From Bacteroidota bacterium (lineage in GTDB: Bacteria > Bacteroidota > Bacteroidia > 2-12-FULL-35-15), in the NCBI GenBank assembly GCA_023251855.1, contig JAHEYA010000041.1, forward strand, positions 1 to 10,594: 10,594 bases of DNA. Reading direction: 5' to 3'. This document shows, piece after piece, positions 1-6,973 of the stretch (the stretch's first letter is position 1; each line of letters begins with the position of its first letter). The notes beneath the pieces were generated by a model. It saw only the letters and a list, made by a program, of their open reading frames with translations, searched no databases and had not been told where the DNA came from. Position numbers and translations under genes: made by a program.

Positions 1-1403
1 AACAATGGTTTTGGGTATACCCCGAAAACCAGAATTGCCACACATAAAATCACTAATACAGTTTTTTCATTTCCTGATAAAGGAGTAAAAACGGATGTTA
101 AACTATTGGTTTCGCCCAACATAATTGATTGATAACTTCTTAACATATACACAGCACCGATTATTACGCTTAATCCTGCAAAAGCAGCTACCCATGCACT
201 GTATTGATAAACACCATTCAACAAAAGAAACTCTCCGATAAAACCATTTGTCAATGGCAGCGCAACACTACCCAATAAAATTATTAAAAACAATGCTGCA
301 AATTGTGGATTTACATTTCGAATGCCTCCCAATAGGCTTATTTCACGAGTGTTGTAACGTTTTTGAATCAAGTCAACTATAAAAAATAAACCAACCACAT
401 TTATCCCGTGGCTTATCATTTGAATCATTGCACCTTGCATACCTTGAATGTTTACCGCTAAAATACCTGCTGAAATAAGTCCAACGTGAGCGATAGAGGA
501 GTAGGCAATCAAACGTTTGAAATCGTTTTGTGCGATTGCAATGCAGGAAGCATAAACAATTCCAATTGCTGAAAGTATAATTGCTACATTACCCCACTGT
601 TCAATACCTAAAGGCACAACAGGTAATAACCAACGGATTAAGCCATACGTACCCATTTTTAACATGATACCTGAAAGCATCATGGTTCCTGGTGTTGGAG
701 CAGTTGTATAGGTATCAGGTTGCCAAGTATGGAAAGGGAATATCGGCATTTTAATAGCAAAAGCCATAAACAGTGCAACAAATATATACCCTTGGTGAAC
801 GGCATCCAAACTGTGTCCGGATTTATATAGTTCTTCTATATCAAACGAATGTACACCTTCTGTATGCAGGTATAAATAAATCAAACCAAGTAACATTAAT
901 AAACTGCCAGCCAATGTGTAAATAAAAAATTTGATGGTGATTTGCACTTTGTTTTCTCCGCCCCAAAGCAGACAGATAAAATAAATTGGAATCAAAGCCA
1001 ATTCCCAGAATACATAAAATAAAAATCCGTCTAATGAAACGAACACGCCTATAAGTGCCATTTGCATTGATAATATCAAGGAATAAAATAGTGTCGGATT
1101 TTTACAATCGTTGCTAAAGGAAGCCAAAATAATTATTGGAACAAGGAAAGTAGTAAGCAAAATCATTAACATTGAAATTCCATCAATGCCAATGTGGAAG
1201 CTTATTCCAAGTGAGCTAACCCAAGAAAAATTTGTTTCAAATTGAACAGCTGAATTATAGTGAAATTGTGTTAATGCAAAAACAGAAATTAAAAACTCTG
1301 CAATGGCAGCAGCCAATGCAATTTTTTTGACCTGTTCAACTTTCACTGTTAACAGCAACAAGGCAGTTAACAATGGAAAAAATATTAATATTAAAGTAAT
1401 CAT
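1..1403 (-). CDS. nuoM: NADH-quinone oxidoreductase subunit M (NuoM), 3' end cut by the window edge
   Basis: This is an antiporter-like, proton-translocating membrane subunit of complex I. The minus strand is open from an ATG at 1403 to base 1, giving about 467 residues with no stop; family members are near 490-510, so only a short C-terminal piece is missing. The protein is almost entirely hydrophobic helices. The conserved helix motif FWELALIPIYF places the functional glutamate at about residue 134, and AIKMPIFPFHTW places the conserved lysine at about 218; it is followed by the QPDTYTTAPTP and AQNDFKRLIAYSSIAH segments typical of NuoM. Those segments, and its place after nuoL, separate it from NuoL and Mrp antiporter proteins. 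It starts 23 bases after the small DUF1801-like gene and is presumably co-transcribed with it. No clear ribosome binding site precedes it. Confidence 0.96.
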   Translation of the reverse strand, partial: MITLILIFFPLLTALLLLTVKVEQVKKIALAAAIAEFLISVFALTQFHYNSAVQFETNFSWVSSLGISFHIGIDGISMLMILLTTFLVPIIILASFSNDCKNPTLFYSLILSMQMALIGVFVSLDGFLFYVFWELALIPIYFICLLWGGENKVQITIKFFIYTLAGSLLMLLGLIYLYLHTEGVHSFDIEELYKSGHSLDAVHQGYIFVALFMAFAIKMPIFPFHTWQPDTYTTAPTPGTMMLSGIMLKMGTYGLIRWLLPVVPLGIEQWGNVAIILSAIGIVYASCIAIAQNDFKRLIAYSSIAHVGLISAGILAVNIQGMQGAMIQMISHGINVVGLFFIVDLIQKRYNTREISLLGGIRNVNPQFAALFLIILLGSVALPLTNGFIGEFLLLNGVYQYSAWVAAFAGLSVIIGAVYMLRSYQSIMLGETNSLTSVFTPLSGNEKTVLVILCVAILVFGVYPKPL

Positions 1404-1426
1404 ATATTTTAAATCAGTCTATTTTT

Positions 1427-1819
1427 TTATTTCATGTATCCGTTCTTCTTCCAAGCTTGAACGCCATTTTTTAGTAGAGCACTTAATTCTTTTTTGTTAA
1501 CCTGTTCAGTTTTTTTGAAGTTAAAACAAGTTTTACCTTTCAAACATTTTATCAGTGTTGGCATGAGGTCTTTAAATTCATTTTCCTTGAAATAAATAGG
1601 AAAAAAATAAAAACTGACCATGTCCTTTCGAGCAACAACTGATGAAAAATACATACCTGGTACTATTTCCTTTTTGTATCCGTAGGGTACAGGTTTATTA
1701 CCAATCAGCTCAAATACGCCTTCTTTATTTTTACCTACTACCATTGGCGGAACTTGTTTTTCGAGAACAGATTTTATACTCTCAAAAATTGCATTCCGAA
1801 CCTCTGGCGTAAGTGGCAT
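1427..1819 (-). CDS. Small DUF1801-like (YdhG-type) protein inserted between nuoL and nuoM
   Basis: This 130-residue soluble protein is not a complex I subunit. Visible features are an N-terminal helical stretch (residues 5-22), a segment with VPYGYKKEIVPGMYF (44-58), a hydrophobic strand VSFYFFPIYF (68-77), and a C-terminal GKTCFNFKK (95-103) followed by helix NKKELSALLKNGVQAWKKNG. This order, a Y-x-P-like motif, a strand of aromatics, then a 'gKxcxxfkk' motif and a terminal helix, resembles the DUF1801 / YdhG-like family, whose function is poorly known. The family call is from pattern memory and is only moderately sure. The gene lies 13 bases after nuoL and 23 bases before nuoM in the same direction, so it is probably carried on the nuo transcript. 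I see no flanking repeats or duplicated nuo ends around it. A role in complex I is not supported by the sequence. Confidence 0.75.
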   Translation of the reverse strand: MPLTPEVRNAIFESIKSVLEKQVPPMVVGKNKEGVFELIGNKPVPYGYKKEIVPGMYFSSVVARKDMVSFYFFPIYFKENEFKDLMPTLIKCLKGKTCFNFKKTEQVNKKELSALLKNGVQAWKKNGYMK

Positions 1820-1832
1820 AAACGTTTATTTT

Positions 1833-3731
1833 CTAAAACATTCTGGTAAACAAAATAAGCACAATACTTATTACCATTACAAAAACATAAAATCCAATAT
1901 TTCCAGACTGTACCAAACGAATTTTGGTGCCGGTCCAATTTATAATAGTTCCTGTTTTATTTACGATCCCATCAACAAGTTGATTATCAATCACCCGGTG
2001 CAATCCACCAGAAATAAAATTCAGGGGTTGTGTAATAAGAATATCATATAATTCATCCACCCGGTATTTTTTATAAACTAACTGATGTAAAGGTTGCAGT
2101 TCTTCGTCTTCGGCTACAGGTAAAGTTTTATCTTTTTCATAAACCTTGTGAGCATAATATAGAGCAAGTGCCATAACCGTGATGGCAACACCCATTAACA
2201 GGTATTCAGTTTCATGTGAAAGGTGATGAATGATGCGGAATGAAGAATCTTCGAAAACAGGTTTTAAAAATTCTTCCAAAAAATGTTTTCCACCTAATGC
2301 TTCCGGGATGCCAACAAAACCGCCAATAACAGAGAGGCCTGCTAAAATCATAAGTGGTACGGTCATGCTTTTTGGTGATTCATGTAAATGATGTAATTGA
2401 TCTTTAGTGCCTCTGAAATCACCTTTGAATGTGAGGAAATATAAACGGAACATGTAGAACGTAGTCATAGCAGCACCTAACACACCACAGAACCATAATA
2501 ATTTATTGTGTTCAAATACATTTGCTAAAATTTCATCCTTGGAAAAGAAACCGGAAAAGCCTGGAAATCCAACAATTGCAAGTGTTCCCAATAAAAATGT
2601 AATGTGTGTAACGGGCAAGTGTTTTTTCAATCCACCCATTTCACGAATATCCTGAGCTCCACTCATTGCATGTATTACGCTACCAGCACCAAGAAATAAT
2701 AATGCTTTAAAAAATGCATGTGTCATCACATGAAACACAGCGCCAGTGTATGCTCCAACACCAAGTGCAAGAAACATATAACCTAACTGTGAAACAGTAG
2801 AATAGGCTAAAACTTTTTTAATATCATTTTGAGCTAAACCAATTGTTGCAGCAAACAATGCAGTACAAACACCAACAATAGCAACTACTTCCATTGAGAA
2901 TGGAGCTAATGTAAATAATATGTTTGAGCGGGCAATCATGTATATACCAGCAGTAACCATGGTTGCAGCATGTATTAATGCAGATACAGGAGTTGGGCCG
3001 GCCATAGCATCAGGTAACCAAGTGTATAAGGGCAGTTGAGCACTTTTACCAATTGCACCAACAAATAATAATAAAGTAATTGCTGTTAATGTTGGATTGC
3101 CGGAAGAGAAATTTTTAGCTATTAAAAAAACATCGTGATAGCCTATGCTTCCAAAGGTTACGAATATTAAAATGATACCTAATAAAAAACCTAAATCGCC
3201 AATACGGTTCATTACAAAGGCTTTTTTTGCTGCATTATTGTATGCTGTATTTTTAAACCAGAAGCCAATCAATAAATAAGAGCATAATCCAACACCTTCC
3301 CAACCAACAAACATAATGAGGTAGTTAGAACCTAAAACAAGTAATAACATAAAAAAGATGAATAAATTCAAATAGGCAAAAAATCGTGAAAAGCCTTCAT
3401 CATGGCTCATATAGCCTGTTGAATACAAGTGGATCAAAAACCCGATACCAGTAACGATCAATAAAAATAGGGAAGATAGAGGGTCAACTAAAAATGAAAA
3501 AGGAATTGAAAGTTTGCCTGCGGAAATCCAGGTGAACAAATCAATAGTTACACTTTTTTCTGCCTGGCCAATCAGTTCAAAAAATATTCCAAAAGAAATA
3601 ATAAATGCTGCTAGTACAGAGCCACAGCCAATTATCCCAACTAGTCCTTTCGATAATTTTTTTCCTAATAATCCGATGATAATAAAACCTATCAATGGAA
3701 GCAAAGGAATTAGCGCAACGAGTTTTATCAT
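1833..3731 (-). CDS. nuoL: NADH-quinone oxidoreductase subunit L (NuoL)
   Basis: This is the distal antiporter-like, proton-pumping subunit of complex I, carrying the long lateral helix at its C-terminus. From the ATG at 3731 it is 632 residues, close to the usual family length. The start MIKLVALIPLLPLIGF is a typical NuoL N-terminus. With this start, the conserved glutamate in FVGWEGVGLCSYLLIGFW is residue 145 and the lysine in GAIGKSAQLPLYTWLPDAM is residue 229, nearly the same numbers as the E. coli functional pair (Glu144, Lys229); a histidine falls at 254 in PVSALIHAATM. The frame stays open upstream to an ATG at 3803, but those 24 extra codons translate the heptamer repeats of the nuoK-nuoL spacer and contain no membrane segment, so I reject that start. 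No strong Shine-Dalgarno is seen. The gene ends with TAG, 13 bases before the DUF1801-like gene. Confidence 0.97.
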   Translation of the reverse strand: MIKLVALIPLLPLIGFIIIGLLGKKLSKGLVGIIGCGSVLAAFIISFGIFFELIGQAEKSVTIDLFTWISAGKLSIPFSFLVDPLSSLFLLIVTGIGFLIHLYSTGYMSHDEGFSRFFAYLNLFIFFMLLLVLGSNYLIMFVGWEGVGLCSYLLIGFWFKNTAYNNAAKKAFVMNRIGDLGFLLGIILIFVTFGSIGYHDVFLIAKNFSSGNPTLTAITLLLFVGAIGKSAQLPLYTWLPDAMAGPTPVSALIHAATMVTAGIYMIARSNILFTLAPFSMEVVAIVGVCTALFAATIGLAQNDIKKVLAYSTVSQLGYMFLALGVGAYTGAVFHVMTHAFFKALLFLGAGSVIHAMSGAQDIREMGGLKKHLPVTHITFLLGTLAIVGFPGFSGFFSKDEILANVFEHNKLLWFCGVLGAAMTTFYMFRLYFLTFKGDFRGTKDQLHHLHESPKSMTVPLMILAGLSVIGGFVGIPEALGGKHFLEEFLKPVFEDSSFRIIHHLSHETEYLLMGVAITVMALALYYAHKVYEKDKTLPVAEDEELQPLHQLVYKKYRVDELYDILITQPLNFISGGLHRVIDNQLVDGIVNKTGTIINWTGTKIRLVQSGNIGFYVFVMVISIVLILFTRMF

Positions 3732-3753
3732 AACTTTTTTAAAAGGTGTAAAG

Positions 3754-3841
3754 ATTTGAGAATTGAGATATGAGAATTGAGAAACCTTTGCGTAAAGCTT
3801 CATTTGAAATTCTAAAATCTAATATCTCAGATCTCATATCT
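3754..3841. repeat. Inverted heptamer repeats in the nuoK-nuoL spacer
   Basis: The spacer contains two 7-bp-period arrays facing each other. The left arm (3754-3781, + strand) reads atttgag, aattgag, atatgag, aattgag. The right arm (3807-3841) reads aaattct, aaaatct, aatatct, cagatct, catatct, the reverse-complement theme. A perfect 10-bp pair, agatatgaga at 3766-3775 and tctcatatct at 3832-3841, can close a hairpin, with agaatt / aattct as a further inner pair. No T tract makes it a convincing terminator. It could stabilise or process the mRNA between nuoK and nuoL, or be a remnant of a small mobile repeat; the sequence does not decide. Confidence 0.8.
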
Positions 3842-3848
3842 ATTTAAT

Positions 3849-4166
3849 TTACCACTTCAATTTATTCATCATATTTATATCGGATGATTTTGTATTACGA
3901 TATACCATCATCAGAATTGCTAGTCCTACAGCCACTTCGGCAGCAGCAACTGCCATAATAAAAAATACAAAAACTTGTCCTTTGCTATCGGAGAGATAAC
4001 TTGAAAATGCAACCAATAAAAGATTAACAGCATTCAACATTAGTTCAATCGACATAAAAATGATTATGGCATTACGTCTAAAAAGCACACCCAATACACC
4101 GATTGCAAATAATACAGTGCTTAATAATAAATACCAGTTTAAAGGAACCACCTGAATTGCGCTCAT
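3849..4166 (-). CDS. nuoK: NADH-quinone oxidoreductase subunit K (NuoK)
   Basis: This is a small membrane subunit of complex I, related to MrpC, with three transmembrane helices. It contributes glutamates to the proton path between NuoJ/H and the antiporter subunits. The protein is 105 residues, a normal length. The helices fall at about residues 11-29, 33-54 and 66-89. The two family glutamates are visible: Glu41 in FMSIELMLNAVNLLLV and Glu77 in AVAAAEVAVGLAI, matching Glu36 and Glu72 of the E. coli protein. The ATG lies 12 bases after the nuoJ stop, so the two are probably translated together. Downstream, a spacer of inverted heptamers separates it from nuoL. Confidence 0.97.
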   Translation of the reverse strand: MSAIQVVPLNWYLLLSTVLFAIGVLGVLFRRNAIIIFMSIELMLNAVNLLLVAFSSYLSDSKGQVFVFFIMAVAAAEVAVGLAILMMVYRNTKSSDINMMNKLKW

Positions 4167-4178
4167 TGCTATTTTTAG

Positions 4179-4679
4179 TTATTTAATACTTTTTTTTCCC
4201 AACATTACAGCACCAACCATTGCTACCAATAATAGTATTGATGCTACTTCGAAGGGTAATAAAAATTCTCCGAATAATGTTTTACCAAGATTTTCAATCA
4301 AACCAATATTTGAGTTAAAGGCATTTGTTGCCACAATTGTTTCAGCACCTTTTAAGGAACCTACCAATACAACTAACAATAGCCCGGAAGACATAGCAGC
4401 CGATGTTTTTAGCCAAATACTCTTTTGAGGTTCTGTTTCTTTATTCAGATTTAAAAGCATAATTACAAAAAGAAAAAGAACCATAATCGCACCTGCATAT
4501 ACAATGATGTGAACGGCAGCTAAAAACTGGGCATTTAATAATACATAATGACCTGCAATTGTAAAAAAGGTAAGTACCAGATAAAGCACACTGTGAACAG
4601 GGTTTTTAGAGAATACCACCATGAGTGCAAACATTATTGCAAGGAAAGAAAGGAAATAAAATAAGTAAGTAGTAATCAT
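4179..4679 (-). CDS. nuoJ: NADH-quinone oxidoreductase subunit J (NuoJ)
   Basis: This membrane subunit of complex I is 166 residues long, with five predicted helices. Its third helix is the one in complex I that switches conformation near the quinone-to-proton coupling path. The diagnostic segment YAGAIMVLFLFVIMLLN lies at residues 61-77, preceded by AVHIIV. The start, MITTYLFYFLSFLAIMFALMVV, is an immediate first helix, and NPVHSVLYLVL (26-36) is typical of the second. The gene sits between nuoI (68-base spacer with a hairpin) and nuoK (12-base spacer). The C-terminus ends in a short basic tail, LGKKSIK. There is no sign of truncation. Confidence 0.95.
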   Translation of the reverse strand: MITTYLFYFLSFLAIMFALMVVFSKNPVHSVLYLVLTFFTIAGHYVLLNAQFLAAVHIIVYAGAIMVLFLFVIMLLNLNKETEPQKSIWLKTSAAMSSGLLLVVLVGSLKGAETIVATNAFNSNIGLIENLGKTLFGEFLLPFEVASILLLVAMVGAVMLGKKSIK

Positions 4680-4686
4680 AAACTTG

Positions 4687-4747
4687 CTGTTTGTTGTTTG
4701 TTGTTAGATGCCGAAAAAACCAACATCTAACAACTATCATCTAACAA
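4687..4747. repeat. Hairpin and heptamer repeats in the nuoI-nuoJ spacer
   Basis: The + strand shows ctgtttg, ttgtttg, ttgttag at 4687-4707, a 7-bp period. gttgttagatg (4700-4710) is the perfect reverse complement of catctaacaac (4724-4734), giving an 11-bp stem with a 13-base loop. A second copy, catctaacaa, lies at 4738-4747, exactly 14 bases (two periods) further on and touching the nuoI stop. In the transcript the stem would form between the nuoI stop and the nuoJ start. No run of U follows it closely, so termination is not evident; pausing, stabilisation or processing are possible. Confidence 0.8.
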
Positions 4748-5329
4748 TTATTTTACTATATTGTGAGCATATTCTTTATGCTTTTTAAATCCAGCAACAT
4801 CAGGTGTTTCCCGAACAGTTACATCAACTTGTTTTTCTTTTATAAGACTTTCAACCAAAATGTTTTTGCCAAAAACAAATTCACCTCTTGTATAAAGACT
4901 GTCTACTTTTCTATCCGTTAAAAAAATAGCTTCCTTCGGACAAGCTTCTTCACAATCGCCACAAAATATACAACGTAACATATTTATTTCATAGGTAGCA
5001 GCATACTTTTCTTCTCTGTATAAATGTTCTTCTCCGCGTTTACGTTCTGCAGCAACCATAGTAATTGCTTCTGCCGGACAAGCTACTGCGCATAATCCAC
5101 AAGCAGTACAACGTTCAGCACCTGCTTCATCACGTTTTAAAACATGTTGACCACGATAGATTTTGCTGAATTCTCTTGTTTGTTCAGGATATTTAATCGT
5201 TGCTTTACGTTTAAAAAAATGACGAAGGGTAATTAACATTCCACTGAAAATGGCAGGTAAATAAAGCCTTTCAGTAAAGGTCATTTCCTTTTTAGCAACA
5301 ATTTTTGATCTATTTGTTAACGATTGCAT
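4748..5329 (-). CDS. nuoI: NADH-quinone oxidoreductase subunit I (NuoI), 2x[4Fe-4S] ferredoxin-like
   Basis: This peripheral-arm subunit carries clusters N6a and N6b, which pass electrons from NuoG toward NuoB and quinone. It has 193 residues. Two 8Fe-ferredoxin motifs are complete: C74-x2-C77-x2-C80-x3-C84-P in CTACGLCAVACP, and C120-x2-C123-x2-C126-x3-C130-P in CIFCGDCEEACP. The amphipathic N-terminus with RLYLPAIFSGMLITLRHFFKR (about 21-41) is the usual membrane-surface anchor. The KYPEQ and FSKIYRGQHVLKRDEAGAERC segments are typical of the family. It is separated from nuoH by the four-helix-bundle gene, an unusual interruption, since nuoH and nuoI are normally adjacent. The ATG at 5329 is preceded in the transcript by an A-rich stretch rather than a clear Shine-Dalgarno. 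Confidence 0.97.
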   Translation of the reverse strand: MQSLTNRSKIVAKKEMTFTERLYLPAIFSGMLITLRHFFKRKATIKYPEQTREFSKIYRGQHVLKRDEAGAERCTACGLCAVACPAEAITMVAAERKRGEEHLYREEKYAATYEINMLRCIFCGDCEEACPKEAIFLTDRKVDSLYTRGEFVFGKNILVESLIKEKQVDVTVRETPDVAGFKKHKEYAHNIVK

Positions 5330-5340
5330 TTTTTTTATTC

Positions 5341-5371
5341 AGTTGGCAGTTGGCAAATTAGTAGTTGGCAA
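5341..5371 (+). repeat. Left inverted repeat of the four-helix-bundle gene (agttggc heptamers)
   Basis: Three exact copies of agttggc lie at 5341-5347, 5348-5354 and 5363-5369. The 31-base block matches the reverse complement of 5844-5874 without gaps at 27 of 31 positions: the first 18 bases and last 9 bases are identical, and the four mismatches are the linker between them. It lies between the four-helix-bundle gene and nuoI. With its partner it brackets a 534-bp unit that holds only that gene. Confidence 0.85.
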
Positions 5372-5394
5372 TTTACGTACTATGTTTAATAAAT

Positions 5395-5763
5395 TTATTT
5401 TCCTTTATATTTTTCTGGATTCTCGATCATGTGACCAATCATCCTACCAATTTCTTCCGACCTTTTTAAATAATCATTATACTTTTCTTTAGTTATGTAT
5501 TCGCACGACAAAGCAAAATCCAACCACACTTGCGTTTCGCTATTTTCCATGTCTGCATCCGAACATTTACTTATAAAATGAGCCGGATAAATTCTTTTTC
5601 TATAGCCTTCTCCTACGTTAGAACAAACAGAACGAGAAGATCTTCTAATCTGACTTGTTAAAACATATTTTTCATCAGTTGGAAATTTCTTAGACTCATC
5701 AAAAATTAACATTGATAGTTGAAATGCTTTTTTATAAACATTCAAATCTCTGAAACTTCCCAT
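5395..5763 (-). CDS. Four-helix-bundle protein (S23 / 23S rRNA intervening-sequence family) inserted between nuoH and nuoI
   Basis: This 122-residue, mostly helical protein belongs to the family of proteins encoded in intervening sequences of some 23S rRNA genes and related to the Avd accessory protein of diversity-generating retroelements. Typical features are the opening FRDLNVYKKAFQLSMLIFDESKKFP (4-28), the LTSQIRRSSRSVCSNVGEGYRKR block (35-57) that marks the family, SETQVWLDFALSCEYITKEKY (75-95), and a final helix ending near residue 113. It has no known enzymatic site, and the cellular function of stand-alone copies is not established. It is not part of complex I but lies in the same direction as the nuo genes. 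It is bracketed by 31-bp inverted repeats (5341-5371 and 5844-5874) and extra heptamers, which hints that gene and repeats moved as a unit. No reverse transcriptase, template repeat or rRNA sequence is present here. Confidence 0.9.
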   Translation of the reverse strand: MGSFRDLNVYKKAFQLSMLIFDESKKFPTDEKYVLTSQIRRSSRSVCSNVGEGYRKRIYPAHFISKCSDADMENSETQVWLDFALSCEYITKEKYNDYLKRSEEIGRMIGHMIENPEKYKGK

Positions 5764-5817
5764 ATTTAAAGAACAATTTAATTTTTAATTAATTCCTTTA
5801 CCTACCTTTCAAAATTT

Positions 5818-5903
5818 GCCAACTGCCAACTTCTTTTTTCTTTTTGCCAACTTTCTATTTGCCAACTGCCAACTATTTTTTTGCCAACTTTTACTTGCCT
5901 ACT
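5818..5903 (-). repeat. Right heptamer array of the four-helix-bundle gene, containing its right inverted repeat
   Basis: On the + strand, gccaact occurs at 5818-5824, 5825-5831, 5846-5852, 5861-5867, 5868-5874 and 5883-5889, with a variant gcctact at 5897-5903 reaching the nuoH stop codon. Two adjacent doublets are exact 7-bp tandems. The part at 5844-5874 is the inverted partner of 5341-5371. Pyrimidine-rich linkers separate the copies. In the nuoH-to-nuoI transcript the two arrays could pair and loop out the four-helix-bundle message. Confidence 0.85.
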
Positions 5904-6949
5904 TATTTAACAAATAATCCTGCAATCTCATATCTCATCATCCAAGCACCTGTTAATACAAGGTTTGCAATAGACAAAGGTATTAATATCTTCCAGCCTA
6001 AATTCATCAATTGATCATAGCGAAAACGTGGTAAAGTCCAGCGTACCCACATAAAGAAAAATATAAAAAAGAAAATTTTCGAAAATAAAAATACTACTCC
6101 TAAAATGGCCAACCCATTGGGATCACTTACAAACCGCCCTATGAAAGGCATATTATAACCCCCAAAATAAAATGTTGAAATTACTGCAGAGGAAATAAAC
6201 ATGTTGATGTACTCCGCAAATAAAAAGAAACCTAATTTCATAGAGCTGTATTCGGTATGATAGCCACCAACCAATTCTGTTTCACACTCCGGCAGGTCAA
6301 ATGGTGCCCGGTTTGTTTCTGCAAAAGCACAGATAAGAAAAATTAAAAACCCTAAAGGCTGAATCAATATATTCCAGTGCCAACCTTGTTGTTGTTCAAC
6401 AATTTGTGCTAGACTTAAAGTACCTGTAGTCATTACCAATGCAATGATCGAAAGTCCCATTGCTACTTCATAACTGATCATTTGTGATGAAGCACGTATA
6501 GCACCAAGCAATGAATATTTATTGTTAGAAGCCCAGCCACCGATCATAATACCATATACACCAAGAGAAACAACACCGAACAAATAAAGTATCCCAATGT
6601 TTACATCAGTGATCTGCAGAGAATATTCAGTACCTCCAATAGTTAATGGGGGGCCCCAAGGGATCACTACGCCTGTCATGCAGGCTGTAAGAATAAATAC
6701 AGAAGGGCCAATGATAAACAATGCTTTATTAGATGCACTAGGGATTACTTCTTCCTTCATAAACATTTTGATACCATCTGCTAAAGGTTGAAGAATACCA
6801 AAAGGCCCGGCTCTGTCAGGACCAATTCTATCCTGTAAAAATGCAGCGATTTTACGTTCAGCATAAGTGCTGTACATAGCCACCAGCAATGTAATTGAAA
6901 AAACAATTACTACAAGAATAGTTTTATATATCAAAAATGATAATGTCAT
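5903..6949 (-). CDS. nuoH: NADH-quinone oxidoreductase subunit H (NuoH)
   Basis: This membrane subunit of complex I forms much of the quinone-binding chamber and links the peripheral arm to the proton pumps. It has 348 residues with about eight to nine transmembrane helices, a normal length. Conserved blocks are YAERKIAAFLQDRIGPDRAG (29-48), PLADGIKMFMKEE (55-67), and the loop ETNRAPFDLPECETELVGG (211-229) followed by HTEYSSMKLGFFLFAEY, the family signature lining the quinone channel. It starts 24 bases after nuoG. Downstream come heptamer repeats and the four-helix-bundle gene before nuoI. No defect is visible. Confidence 0.98.
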   Translation of the reverse strand: MTLSFLIYKTILVVIVFSITLLVAMYSTYAERKIAAFLQDRIGPDRAGPFGILQPLADGIKMFMKEEVIPSASNKALFIIGPSVFILTACMTGVVIPWGPPLTIGGTEYSLQITDVNIGILYLFGVVSLGVYGIMIGGWASNNKYSLLGAIRASSQMISYEVAMGLSIIALVMTTGTLSLAQIVEQQQGWHWNILIQPLGFLIFLICAFAETNRAPFDLPECETELVGGYHTEYSSMKLGFFLFAEYINMFISSAVISTFYFGGYNMPFIGRFVSDPNGLAILGVVFLFSKIFFFIFFFMWVRWTLPRFRYDQLMNLGWKILIPLSIANLVLTGAWMMRYEIAGLFVK

Positions 6950-6973
6950 AATTTAAAATTCGTTCCCTTCAAA

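Noticed and set aside
1..3731. NuoL/NuoM as Mrp-type or hydrogenase-type antiporter subunits
   Set aside because: The full nuoE-M set, NuoF NADH motifs and subunit-specific NuoL and NuoM motifs make complex I the clear reading.
3754..3841. Rho-independent terminator between nuoK and nuoL
   Set aside because: The stems are imperfect with a long loop and no U-rich tract directly after the stem, and termination in mid-operon would cut off nuoL and nuoM.
5395..5763. Diversity-generating retroelement, because the four-helix-bundle family includes Avd-like proteins
   Set aside because: No reverse transcriptase, template repeat or variable target gene is in the window.
5341..5889. CRISPR-like array because of repeated heptamers
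   Set aside because: Units are only 7 bp, mostly tandem, without uniform spacers, and no cas gene is nearby.
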